Assembly (NCBI GenBank): GCA_033182465.1
Contig: CP137319.1
Location: 2,108,001-2,172,000, forward strand
DNA: 64,000 bases
DNA from: Sanghuangporus weigelae
Lineage: Eukaryota > Basidiomycota > Agaricomycetes > Hymenochaetales > Hymenochaetaceae
Reading direction: 5' to 3'
This document shows, one piece after another, positions 47,141 to 58,283 of the stretch (position 1 is its first letter; every line of letters starts with the position of its first letter). The notes under the pieces are model-generated. The model made no database searches, had not been told where the DNA came from, and saw only the letters and a list, made by a program, of their open reading frames with translations. The position numbers were made by a program, and so were the translations under genes.

Positions 47141-47184
47141 CAGAGCTCTCCTCACATTTTGTCTTAAAATTCTCTTCCAACGCA

Positions 47185-48470
47185 ATGGCTCGAGCCGCTT
47201 CTCCCAGTGTGAGTCCGACGCCGCCTTCACAACTCAGACACTCTGGTTTCACACACACATTGTTCTTCGACCATCCTCCGTCAGCTAACAACGATGATCG
47301 TGTCCTTCGAGCCCTGAGGTATGCCATAAAGCAGGGGGAGAAGCGGGACAACGCGGGTGAAACGGAGGACGAGAAGTATGGCTTGTATTACTATGTGAGC
47401 CCTATGTAGCTGTGATTCTATTCCTTTGTCTTTATTCTCCGATGATACAGAATGCTCTCAACGAGTCTAGCGAGCGGCGTGTGTGTAACAGTATTCGCAG
47501 GCTCATTCCAGGGAAATTCGAGCCTATGCGTGATTATTCTAAGCTGATTGAAAAATGTCATAAGAAGATTGTCGATAACTGTGAGCCATGATGGAATTTG
47601 TCAGATGGCTCTATCCGCTTGTCTCACTAATAGATGTGATAGACGAAGAAGAAGAAATAAGAGACTATATATGCATATTAGGTGTTGGCGAAGGGGCTTA
47701 TCCTGCAATTGCGATTGCTCAGATTCTTAGCAAAGTTTGTGCTCAAGTCCAATTATTATATTGACAATTCTATCTACCTACGGGACATAGGTCGGAATCA
47801 TACAAAAATGGGCTTTGGAATTGGAAGATAACTTTCCCCTGGTGTTCAAACTCGCCACAAGCAGAAGGTATAATGATAAAGCACGCGATAACTTTGTGAG
47901 TACCCCTTTCCATGTCTTGATAGACCACGCACGCGCTCACTTCTGCTTTAGAGGTTTATACGGACACAGTTTGCCCGAGTTGACTTGTTCTGTCTTGACA
48001 AAGATACTCCGGGCAGCGATAAACTGGGTAAGAACATAGGTTACTGTGAGTTGTTCATCCCAGATGAAGTATACGAAGTGTCGCGAAGAGGTGACAAATA
48101 TTAGCTAGACACTGCAGCAGAAATAAACTCCCAGACGTATACAAGTCGATTTTCCGAACCTCTGCAAAGAGACACGAACCAAGGATCGTGCCGCAAGTCT
48201 CTCCAGAGAGGGTTATTGAGGTGGAAGCTAAGTTGGCGGAGAATATCCAGAAGCGAGACTAGGGCAGAAGCGAGACTAGGGCAGAGCTTGCAGTGTTCCG
48301 TGGGAGCCGTTCCGGTGAGCAGATTCTTCGGAGTAGCTTGTTGGGAAATGACTTAACAGATATTTCATATAGACATTGGTGGTGAATCTAAAAGTCAGCT
48401 CCGTTTGATCCCTTTACGGTATGCCATCGGCAAGGCAAATACTATGGAGCCAAAATTGCGTTTCAGGTTT
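47185..48470 (+). pseudogene. DUF2235-type alpha/beta-hydrolase copy D (5' half intact, 3' end lost)
   Basis: Exons 47185-47394, 47451-47580, 47634-47734 and 47791-47895 join in frame, and a fifth begins at 47952. They encode SGFTHTLFFDHPPSANNDD, RRLIPGKFEPMRDY, VIDEEEEIRDYICILGVGEG, VGIIQKWALELEDNFPLVF and RTQFARVDLFCLDKD. The 3' part still shows VEAKLAENIQKRD followed by a stop, a 17-bp tandem duplication (48251-48284), VFRGSRS and DIGGESKS. At about 48470 it is joined directly to downstream-flank sequence, so the C-terminus is deleted. The elbow is G-V-G-E-G, without serine. Intron 47581-47633 looks at first like a 24-bp intron, but the acceptor at 47633 is the one that keeps frame with copy C. 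Confidence 0.65.
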
Positions 48471-49503
48471 GCCAGAGAACCTCGGACTACATGGGCAGTT
48501 ATGACGTTGACGCGAAAGCTCAAAGCTCAGCCTGAACTGTGATATGGTGGCGTGTCCTCGCCTAATGATCGGTGTCCATCCCAAAAGGAACTATCAGTCC
48601 AGAAAACGCAATTTGGGCGACAGAGTTGCGTGGTCTTCGATGGCCTTGGAAGGGAAGAAGGAAGTAACAAAGAGTAATTTACTTGGATGCGGTAGATAGC
48701 TGAAAGGCTAATCATAAGTCACCTTCGCACTACTGGCGAAAATCTTCTTTATTTTCTCTTGAGTTTTTTGCGGTCATGAATTCTGTCGTCGGGGACCTGT
48801 TTGAGAGCTCTGACATCGTCGAGCATAAAGAGGCAGCGACATGGCTGACCAAGGCTAACGGATGCACTGGCGATATCGGTGAACACGAAATAAATTCAAG
48901 CTCCGCTTCGTGTTACGCGTTGCACCTTTCTTCTTCCTCACGAACCATCACGCCAGCTTCTCGAAAGTCTGGTTTGCCCATATCGAACCCCATTCGCGCG
49001 GTTGTCTCATAATTCCTAGTCCGAGCAAGCAGCATGCAGTCGCAAACGCCTTTCTTTAGCATGGGAATGACCAGATGGCCTTGTCGATGAATTTAAACAT
49101 CTGCTTCTGATACTATCATCTGGGAGATCGAGGCAGACAATCTGCAGGCACGGATGTGACTACAGCGGTAGTTGTCCCCTTTCATGAGAAGTGGAGGATT
49201 GGAACGGGGTATGTTGATTACACTTCCATCCACGATAGATCGCAAACCTTGATTTTCAATTGGTCATCTGGGCCTCGCTGCGTCTCTTCGGACAGTTTCT
49301 CCTTCCATCTCCCAAGAAATTATTGTACGTCCCATCTAGGTTCAATCTCCATGCACTCACATTTTGACGTATTCCACAGTCAGTCAGATCGAGATACCCT
49401 CCCGGCTCACGTAAGTCTGTGGCTGTGGCATCCATATAATAGTGGCGCGCAGCACCAGCACCTTTATTTGATACTCTTTACGACGCTAGCAAGGAGACTC
49501 AGC
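48471..49503. other. Flank between DUF2235 copies D and E
   Basis: 48490-48720 matches 36330-36560, and 48710-49060 matches the other unit flanks. 49156-49500 is open in the frame of the next copy, but I see no conserved motif before the ATG at 49504. Confidence 0.5.
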
Positions 49504-51150
49504 ATGTCCGACCCAAACCTTTACACACTTTATGGTCTCAACGATATCAATCGGGGAAGGGAAATTCGTGCATGTGGCACTCAGCGTGTTGTGCTGTTCG
49601 ATTGTCCCAAAGCCGGAGTAGACGATGCTGTAGATGGTCAGGACGAAACGCAGGGCGAAAATACTAAACGCATCGTCACAAAATTCGGGGCAGTGAATAG
49701 TCCTGCTCTTGCTGGTCTATTGAATAGTTTGCCTTCGGCTCATGCTCTGGACGTCCATGTTGTGGTAAATTTCCACTTATCTCATACAAGGTTGTCCTCA
49801 GAGGTCGAATTGATTCTTTCCTCTTCAGTCCTGGGCAGACCCAGACCAGGAAGAAGAACCCAATAATACGTCCTTTTTTTTTCGTTCATTGTTCCAAATG
49901 GCCAAGCATGTATTGTCCAACAAGTCCAATATACATGTTGACAGTCAGGTTCGTCGCGGATACCATCATCTTGTAAGTCATAGGCGCTTTAGTCATAGCC
50001 CCTTTTCTGGCATCCTCTGATCGACGTATTCCAGACTACGTTAATTCGAGACTTAATGGTGGAGCAAGGGACGCGATATATTTGTTCGGTGATGCAGAAG
50101 GTGCTCGTGCTGCTATCGACGTTGCTCGCATCGTGGCCAACATAAGTAGCGCAACATTGTCCCTAGGGTTCCGACCGTATCGTATACGGATACGGCCGTA
50201 TAACTCGAGTCTTATACGGATACGACCGTATGAAATACGGCCGTATATTTGGTGGTCAAGGTCTCATACGGATACGGAACACCCGTATACGGGAATACGG
50301 CGTATACGGAGGTTCCGTAACTCTACCACATCAGGACATACTAACAAATATTTTTTCAAAGTGTTCAAAGTCTATCTCGATACAATGAAGGTTCTGTTCA
50401 CTGATAATGGTGCTTAGGGATGATTTTCATAGCTGTCTGGGAAGATCAGCGTGTATGTGCTCACCTTGTGTGAATAATCGCTTACCTGGTTGCATATTGC
50501 CAAAATTTTTGCTGACACCAGTCCTGCCGTGCTTGGCAACACTCAAATTATGATTTCCAAAGAAAATAATATGCTCCCTGCATGGAAGGCAGGAACAAAT
50601 ACCCTTCCAAAGGGCATGCGAGGTGGAGTTCCGTATATGGCGCATATGCCGTATACGGCATTTCTTTCCCAACTCTATACGGGATACGGCCGTATATTTT
50701 CTTCTTTTTCTCTTATACGATACGGCCGTATCCCGTATACGGAACGCCGTATACGCATTATACGCATACGGTCGGAACACTAATTGTCCCAAAAGGAATG
50801 CAGACACATTGCTTTTCGTTCCAGGTGGGAATTCTCCAACGTGCCTGGATGAAAACGTTCGACGAAATGCTCAATGCAGGGCTGCGTGGTCAGCTTGAAG
50901 ATTGGGAGTTTTACGTGAGTTGGTCCAAGTTTGCCCTCGCCTGTCTGCTGTAAACTTACCTATCATCTGTCGTAGTCAATTGCCCGAGGATGGGATACTC
51001 GTGTGGAGTTACTTGGTCTCTGGACTGATGAAGCATTACCTCGTCTGGCCCTATCAGAGACCCTACCGGTGTGGGCGTCCAACTCGAGTATTCCAGATCC
51101 ACGTGTATGTTCCCTGAGTATCCCTATTTGCCCGATGATTTGCTGACGGG
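49504..51150 (+). pseudogene. DUF2235-type alpha/beta-hydrolase copy E (divergent, interrupted)
   Basis: The most divergent copy. It starts MSDPNLYTLYGLND; a first exon with RVVLFDCPKAG (family LCFDG-like) ends near 49765 and is followed by WADPDQEEEPNN. The elbow exon at about 50042-50130 reads NGGARDAIYLFGDAEGARAAI, aligning with IYLFGFSRGAYTAR but with alanine in place of the serine. After a hAT-type insertion come VGILQRAWMKTFDEML (50826-50919) and RVELLGLWTDEALPRLA (from about 50980), equivalent to the family's FVGVWDTV. Beyond 51110 the frame becomes uncertain and no HSDIGG motif was found. The product, if any, would be catalytically unusual. Confidence 0.55.
50164..50782. mobile_element. 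Non-autonomous hAT-type element, 619 bp
   Basis: Ends are inverted: TAGGGTTCCGACCGTAT at the left and, on the other strand, TAGTGTTCCGACCGTAT at the right (one mismatch). It is flanked by a perfect 8-bp duplication ATTGTCCC (50156-50163 and 50783-50790). An 8-bp duplication with TAGGG-type ends is characteristic of hAT transposons. The interior is full of ATACGGCCGTAT palindromes and has no transposase. It sits in what is probably an intron of copy E. Confidence 0.88.
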
Positions 51151-51237
51151 CACTTATTTTAGACAGGCAGGCGCTGTGGTCAGTATTTTTACGACGTAAC
51201 TGACGGAGCATGTCGTGGAGTATGCTCCTCGCAGACG

Positions 51238-51885
51238 TTGGTTAGCAAGCTTCGGGACTTGTTCAGCATCGCGGATCCGCTGGCGGCAGACGAGGACGTC
51301 AGCGAACAAAGCGACTCCCATTTTCAGGCTGAAGTGACGTCGCAAGGCAATGCCGGCGTAGATAGCGCTTTGCCTGGTGCTCGTGTCTGCGAAGCGCGGA
51401 AGACCATTGAAGAACCCGTCGTGGCAGATCTGCAGCCGATTGTTGAACAAGAGGAAGTGCGAGACGCGTCTCCATTCACTTTACGAGGCGACTCAACTGC
51501 GGATGATCGATCGACACGTACGCCTGCCGCAGACTCGGAAAGTGCTGTTTCCGCAACTCCTCCCGTCCAGCACGATCCCTTCAGCCAGAAGTAACGAAAA
51601 AAACGAAAATCAGACAAAGACATAAGGGTATCCACCGCAGCCTCGTCGAGCAAGACGTCTAGCGACGAGGTTGATGAGCCTTCAGGACCTGATACCAAGT
51701 CAACGACCTCGGGCGTAGACAGAGGTGGGCGACTGTCGTTAAAAGATGAAGCGCGCTCCGAACCAATATATGGAGATCTGACGATAGTCACGCACGATAC
51801 AGTCGGTTTCGCAGAGCGTGACCTTGGAATACATGGCGGCTTGATCCCAGACGAGTTGATGAATCTAATTTATGTGGCCCTTTGA
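51238..51885 (+). other. Unassigned acidic open frame with one in-frame stop
   Basis: An open frame from 51238 runs to a TAA at 51592-51594 and continues in the same frame to a TGA at 51883-51885 (216 codons in all). Content is Glu/Asp/Ser-rich (VSKLRDLFSIADPLAADEDV, later KSTTSGVDRGGRLSLKDEA) and ends in DELMNLIYVAL. It lies just 3' of copy E and may be its C-terminal extension or an unrelated remnant. No domain recognised. Confidence 0.4.
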
Positions 51886-52479
51886 TATTATACGGACAGG
51901 ACAATATTACGCATGTTTGGGGGGGGGGGGGGGGTTAGATACGTAGCGCCATGTGTAGCTTGCGGAAGCAGATCGTTCATTTCTTCGGGTACTTGTTCCG
52001 TACTCGTCCAAGCCCAATTATTTATAACAACCTGTCTGGCGATCTGCGTCTTGCGTGGTTCATGGCAATTCATCCTACTAGCTACGTATCTTGACGACCT
52101 GTGGTATTTTGACACTCAGGAATATCTCGAGAAGGCGAACGCAGACCATCGCGAGTAGCAATTTGTATATAAGTAAACAATTGTCTCAGTGTTGGCCAGA
52201 CCTCGAAGTGGATTTTCGTTTCTTCCTACGACGGAAGGAATCGTGTTGTACGGTAGTTGCGAATTCAGTTTCTTTTGCTGTCTCGAATCTGATAATATAA
52301 ATAGGCCTAGGTGGTTATTGTAAGGAGTATGCTAAAGGCAAAAGGCCAGTAGGGATTATGCTCGATGATGCATGGTTCCTTCGGTACATTCTCTTCTCCT
52401 TGATACAATGCATTATATGGCTCATTTCCTTGTATCATTAGGATATCGCCCGTAGAGACAGACCGTGCCTCCGATTGCA
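51886..52479. other. Intergenic with G16 tract
   Basis: A run of 16 G at 51919-51934. No gene recognised. This is where the 5' half of the kelch gene would be expected and is not found. Confidence 0.5.
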
Positions 52480-54052
52480 AGAAAGTCATCTGTCAAAGAT
52501 GCAACCCGTCCCTTCACCGTTGGATGGGGAATTTTGGGTATGCTCCTGGTCCACGTGTCGGATGCACTATGGCTCTGTGGAATGTGCGAGGAATGGGTGT
52601 CCTGTTTGGTGGTGCCACATATGAGGAGACGAATGAGGAGACGCTTGAATCAGTGTATCATAACGATCTGTGCGTCTCTTGTAGCTTCAAAACTGACGAA
52701 TCTTTCAGACGGTAGTTTTGGATATCAGCTCAGTGGAAATGGCCGCTGGGTGTCGCTCGCTCTACGTAAACCGAAGAGCAAAGGAAAGAAGACCAGTGGT
52801 CGAAAGGACAGACGAAAGGCCACAGATGTTCGAGGAGCCTGCGATGATAATAATAGTGACAACGATGGTGATTCTGACGAGGAGGGAAAGTTGACGAGTG
52901 CAGACAAGGTATTTTTGCTCACGAGTCACGACGTATGTTTCATCCAGATTGACCACCCGCCTTCATAAGAGGAACCAAAACATAGAAAATGTTCCAGAAA
53001 CGAGCATGAATAGTGAAAATTCTGAGATCGACCCAGACGATCCTATGCTCACTGTTCCCCGTCCACGGTACAATGCGAGGCTCGCAGTGCTACGAAACAC
53101 GTTGTACATATGCATGTCAGTCGCGTCGCCTTTCACAACTCTAAATTATAAATGTTGAATGATTGACTGACATGAAGTTTAGCTATGGCGGCATACTCGA
53201 AATAGGGCTGAAGGAATTCACTCTGGATGATTTTCACTCTCTGTCTCTAGATAAATTCGACCGATACGTTTGTATCAAGCCGTGTGAGATCGATTTGCCA
53301 AAGGAAGGCGAGATTATAGAAAGTAGCAGTGATGATGAGGAGGACGAAGACGATAGCTCCGATGACAATAATACGGAGGACGAACGAGACGACGATGAGA
53401 TCAGAATGAAGAGAAGTGTGCCAGATGAGCCAGATGAGGTCAAGGGCGATGAAGAGCGGACATCCAAGTACAAGAAGTGGGCGCAGAGGCAAGTCGACTC
53501 TGCGGGTGCAGACAGCTCAGAGGATAAACCAGTGTTCAGCGCTGTCTGCTAATGCTATACGCACATAACTAACCTACATGGTCTCAGTCTGAGCGGAAGC
53601 ACGAGCACTCATTTGCACAGGCACTTCTGAATCAGTCGAGCAGTCTGCAGATGACATTCTCAGTACACCTTTGCCAGGGGAAACACTTGCTGCATTCTAC
53701 GCCCGTTCACGTATGTATTTTTTGTCAACTTACTATGTACGCGTGCCTGGTTAAAATTGGATTGTTTGAAGGTGGATATTGGACAGACAAGGCGCATAGA
53801 ACAAGCGACAATCGTGGAAAGTCGCTTCATCGAGACGGGTTTGCCCTTGCTCAGGAGCGATATGGTACGTCAAGTTGCAAATATAGCTTTCTGACCTGCC
53901 GACAATTCGAGCTACCCTCAGCTATGTATAAGCCCACGTTGGAAGAAGTCGAGAAGATTCTTGCAGAGGCGGGACTGGATGAGAGCGAGATCGAGCGGGG
54001 CGTGGCTGCAGGTCCACGGTTGGCACTCGGCGAAAGTCGAAATCGACGTTAA
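52480..54052 (+). pseudogene. KEL3: KEL3/KLHDC4-type kelch protein, 3' portion only
   Basis: Exons recovered by frame: up to 52669, 52716-52908, 52970-53115, 53183 to about 53535, and three short ones to 54052. They read GYAPGPRVGCTMALW, GMGVLFGGATYEETNEETL, HNDLFGYQLSGNGRWVSL, a basic linker, DDPMLTVPRPRYNARLAVL, YGGILEIGLKEFTLDDFHSL, a long acidic Asp/Glu/Ser region, STPLPGETLAAFYARS, DGFALAQERY and YKPTLEEVEKIL. This is the conserved order of the last kelch repeats and C-terminus of KLHDC4/KEL3. The four or so N-terminal kelch repeats expected upstream are absent; island sequence is there instead. The gene therefore appears cut in two by rearrangement. Remaining exons are undamaged, so the break may be recent. 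Confidence 0.75.
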
Positions 54053-54155
54053 AGATGTGTATCAAAATAGTATTTGTACTATGACAAACTGCGTGGGAAG
54101 TGTATCTGAAGACGTGAAAGACGAAATTTCTCTGAACAACGGGATAGAAAATTCA

Positions 54156-55545
54156 TTACTGTTCGTTCGTGAAAATCGCGGCCATCCCCATCCCTGACCC
54201 GATGCACATACTTGTGACGAATAATTTTGCACCCGTCTCTTTCGCGATTGGATAAGCAGTAGCGATCTGACGGGATCCAGCTGAGATAAACGTATCATTA
54301 CAATACCATCAAGAAAACCTTTAATAAGAGAGACGTACTGCATCCCAACGGGTGGCCAATGGCAATCGCACCGCCATGCAGATTGACCTTTTCGAATGGA
54401 ATACCAATCTGCTGGATTGAGAAAACCGCTTGGCTCGCGAATGCCTCATTGATCTCATAAAAGTCAACATCGTCTTTTGATAGGCCGGCCTTGGAAAGGA
54501 GCTTCGGGATGGCAAAAGCAGGACCAACACCCATAATTCTTGGTGGAACACCAATGACGGCTGCAGTGACAAACTTTCCTAGAATAGGGAGGCCGAGGCA
54601 GTTTGCCACTGAGCGTCGTGCGAGTAAGACTGCAGCCGCTCCGTCGGATACCTGGGAGGCATTTCCAGCATGCGTTGAACCGTCCTTAGAGAACGCTGGC
54701 TTGAGTTTCGCGAGACTTGCGGCTGTAACACCATCACGAATGCCATCATCCGAGTCAACAACGACTTCACGTTCTTCTTCCGTCTTCGGGTCGATTCGCT
54801 TGACAGTTACAGGAACGATCTCGCTGACGAACTTGCCCGCTTTTTGCGCTGCTGCAGCACGACGGAAAGATTCAGCGGCGAATGCATCTTGCACCTCACG
54901 TGTGATGTTAAACTCCTTCGCGACATTCTCCGAGGTAATGCCCATCGGAATCAGGCAATCCTCAGCTTCTTGGGTCTCCAGGATTTTATCAGAGTACCTG
55001 GCAGGCCGGGCGGATGGTCCGTAGCCGTGAGTCATTGATTCCACGCCAGCGCCTACAAGACGCGGTAAACACGAGAACAGAATGGGAAAACGAGATTGAA
55101 TAACTCACCAATGCCAATGTCAATTTCCCCTGTCGCGATTTCCATCGCGATCTGGTTTACAGAAGTCAATCCCGATGAGCATTGTCTATTCACGGTATTG
55201 ACAGCAGTGGTATTTGGGATGCCGGCGGCAAGAGCTGCCATACGAGCTGCCGTAGACCCTCCACCAGGGGGAAGCACATTCCCGACAGCGACATCTTCGA
55301 TGAGCTTCGGGTCCAGCTTGACCTTTTCATAAGCAGCACGCAACACTGCTGAGAGAATCTCTTCAGGCAGCGTGTCTTTGAAACCGCCCTTACGCGCCTG
55401 AGAGATGACGAAACGTGAGTTTGATCGGAGCACCACGACAAAATACGATCGATACCTTTGTGACGGCTGTTCTGTATGCGGCGACGATAACGACATCATT
55501 GTCGCTTCTCTGGAAGATCCTTGCTTTTCCTGCGCTCGTCGACAT
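54156..55545 (-). CDS. POT1: 3-ketoacyl-CoA thiolase (peroxisomal POT1 type)
   Basis: Four exons (55545-55456, 55397-55109, 55052-54339, 54280-54156) give 405 aa, the normal thiolase length. It catalyses the last step of beta-oxidation, cleaving 3-ketoacyl-CoA with CoA to acetyl-CoA. Landmarks: DVVIVAAYRTAV, the acyl-accepting cysteine in NRQCSSGLTSV, GVESMTHGY, GNASQVSDGAAAVLLARRS, EINEAFASQA, the histidine in GGAIAIGHPLGCTGSRQ, and the second cysteine in SMCIGSGMGMAAIF. It resembles yeast Pot1 most in the PMGITSENVA and GVPPRIMGVGPAFAIPK stretches. No C-terminal SKL is present (ends TNEQ) and the N-terminus has no clear PTS2, so peroxisomal location is inferred from family only. The gene is convergent with the kelch fragment, 103 bp apart. 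Confidence 0.93.
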
Positions 55546-56386
55546 GATGATGATGATGAGTGGAGGTCATTGGAATGAAATGTGAACCGTGAGCTCAGGC
55601 TCCCGTGCCCGTCAAATGCTATTGAGAATCATCATATGATATGTGTTTTGTGCACGTGACGGACTGCTAAAGTAAAAGGAAATATGACCTGTATTCATCG
55701 TGCATGCATCTTTGATTCTTTCCCTCAGCAGCACATCCATAATCTGTACTGCTGCCTATGGATATTATGGAGAAGTATTGTTTTCGATTGAGAGCAGAAC
55801 TCAAACTTGAGGCTTTTGCAGTATGCGTGTCCAAAACCTTCGGCAAATCAAATCTGTTAGTGTTAACGATGCCCGACCCGCTTACTCACATCAGATACCA
55901 CATGCTTGTATGTCCTGGCCTGACTTCATGGAATAATTTCACACTGACGGCGCTTCATCAACTGACCAGTAAACCATTCTGAGGACTTCCTGGAAATATT
56001 GTAAAGATTTGCTTATGAATATGCTCAATGTACAATTCCAAAATATGCGACTCGCATGGAGCATACCCCGATGATATTAATGATTCTACCCTTTTGTTGA
56101 AGAGATACATGGAGATTTTTCCCTATTCGTCAGATGGAGGCCAGTATCCAACTAACAGCGTGAGTGACTGTTAGGCCCAATGGGTATTCTAGCCTCTATA
56201 GGACTTTTGTCTGCAATTGCCAAAAGGCAACTACTAGTACTGATCTCAACTCGCAAAGCTGATACGTCCGACTCTATAGAGGCTCTGCCTTCTTGCATGA
56301 AGATAAGGGAGCCAAGTCGAATATAAACGAGACCTTGGTGTAGACCTGTATGCTATCATTACCCGCTGTTGCCTTGACTCCGAACT
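55546..56386. other. Upstream region of the thiolase gene
   Basis: A CACGTG E-box lies at 55653-55658, about 110 bp upstream of the thiolase ATG. Pyrimidine-rich sequence surrounds it. From about 56280 the sequence matches island flanks at 37.3 and 46.0 kb. No gene recognised. Confidence 0.55.
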
Positions 56387-58049
56387 TAACCCCTATTAGA
56401 GCTCCGCACGTATCCGTACTTTACGGGTACGGGCCGCATCGTATACGGATACGACCGTGTCCGTACTACTCTCTGGGAGGGGAATATACGGGCCGTATAT
56501 GTGCGGCCGTGTCCGTCCCACAACTTGCCAGAAATTGACGTATACGCCGTATCCGGAGACTACCTATCACTCGGTAAGTCCAACAAGGAAATCGCATAAA
56601 ATCACAGAGTATTTTATCTGGTGCTCATTCATTTCATCCTTATCTAGGCAAAAGGTCCAAATCAAGCATTTCTCGGACCAATTCAGGCCTTGCTAGGGTC
56701 CGACAACAGTTTTCTCATGGTATTAGGTAAATGATTTCTTATCTAATCTCTTTTCAAATCACTAGTACTTACTAACCGGGTTCGAAGTGAACTGATTTTA
56801 TACCAATCTGTGTTGATAATGTAATATAGATCAATCAAAATAATTTTCTAAATGACCCTTCGGTTGAAATGAGATATTATAGATGGATTTGCCGTATACG
56901 GCGTATACGGCGTATCCGGGCATCCCGTAACCATATCAGGTCCCAGAATCCCTTCATACAGTCATTTACCGGTCCTTTAAACAGTACCATTCCTTTGAAC
57001 ACTCGAATTTCCTCCCTCAACTCTTCTTCCCTTGTCACGAAAAAAATCACACAGATGCAGAGAATATGTACCAATGATAATACCAAATTTCAGAAAATTT
57101 GAGTGAGGCGTTCAGTGTAGAGAAATTGTGCACTGGCTAATTTGGTTGTATTTGGTTGAGTTTAATTTGCAACAATTGCTCTTGAGCTTGTTCTGGCCGA
57201 TTTACATAGAAGACAGCTGTACATATCACTAAAGTATTGTCATGGGTGCATCTGTGCAAAGTTTGAAGAGAAAAAAGTTACTCTACGAATTAATGCAGGG
57301 GAAACAAACAGAAAGTGTGACAGATGGGAGGAGGGATTTTTACATGCTAAGATCGGCGGTTGTATTGCCGTACTCGCCGTACCCGAGAACTAGCACCGTG
57401 ACGGCAAACTCTAATGTCATACGGTGTTCAAAGGAGTGGTTTTTGTGACATTCTTGCATCTTTTTTCTTTCACTGATAATTATTTTTCCTGTACAATTTA
57501 CAGCTTGAAAAAAATGTCAAATGTTGCCCTCGTCAAGGGCTATCAGAATATGTACTTGAAATTTATAAATCGGCTGTGTGGTGAGCTGGGCGAGTGCATC
57601 TGTATTGGGTGTTCAAAGGACCGGTAAATGACTGTACGGCCCATAAAAATACGACCGTCCCTGCATGTGGTCTTCCTTTATACGGCTGTCCCCGTATACG
57701 GTTACGCGCTGTAGACTATCAGACCCTCTTAAGCAGCGGCGAAGGCGACGGCGTTCGACCACAGAGAGGCGTCGGCGGTGTCAAAGATCGGAGAGGTAAG
57801 AAGGGACCCAACTCGTGGCTAGACCTCCTGGACAGCTTGGTGCCGTGGCAGACAATTTGACCCAGAAGCACTGCTGCCGATCGGGATACGCGCTCAGTCG
57901 TGGGGAGAGCTCAATCGTAAGGGCTATGGTATGATCCGCGTATAAAGGGGACGCCGCCGATAATGTACGAGACAGAGCCGCCGACGAGTCAAGATGTCGG
58001 CGTCGCGAATAAGCAGTAGAGCGACGGCGCTGTCGAGTCCTGCGAGCAG

Positions 58050-58283
58050 TGGCAATTACTAGTAGAGCGACGGTACCGCCGATTACCAGGAGAGCGACGG
58101 TGTCGCCGATTACCAGGAGAGCGACGGTGTCGCCGATTACCAGGAGAGCGACGGTGTCGCCGATTGTCAAGAGGGCGATGGCGCTGCCGATTCCCAGGAG
58201 AGCGGCGGGGTCGCCGATTACCAGGAGAGCGACGGTGTCGCCGATTGTCAAAAGGGGGATGGCGCTGCCGATTCCCAGGACCG
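58050..58283. repeat. 27-bp minisatellite, about eight units
   Basis: Units of 27 bp (GCCGATTACCAGGAGAGCG plus CGGTGTC and variants). Because 27 is a multiple of three, the array is open as nine-residue repeats on both strands (P-I-T-R-R-A-T-V-S on plus, D-T-V-A-L-L-V-I-G on minus). Both are likely artefacts of the repeat. Confidence 0.9.

Noticed and set aside
47581-47605. A 24-bp mini-intron (GTGAG...TCAG) shared by hydrolase copies A, B and D
   Set aside because: Using the later acceptor (ctaatag, after an ACTAAT branch-point string) gives a normal 52-53-bp intron in each copy and aligns the next exon with copy C.
49156-49503. N-terminal extension of hydrolase copy E
   Set aside because: Open but without conserved motif; the ATG at 49504 begins the part with family-like layout.
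45823-50300. The inverted ATACGG-rich segments at 45.8 and 50.2 kb as ends of one 4.5-kb transposon
   Set aside because: The 50.16-50.78 kb segment has its own pair of inverted ends and a perfect 8-bp duplication, so it is a complete small element; the 45.8-kb segment is a truncated second copy.
31111-51150. LTR retrotransposon or other virus-like element as the source of the island repeats
   Set aside because: No reverse transcriptase, integrase, capsid-like or LTR structure was recognised; the repeated blocks are flanks of a host-type gene family.
58050-58283. CRISPR array
   Set aside because: Units are contiguous without spacers and the genome is eukaryotic.
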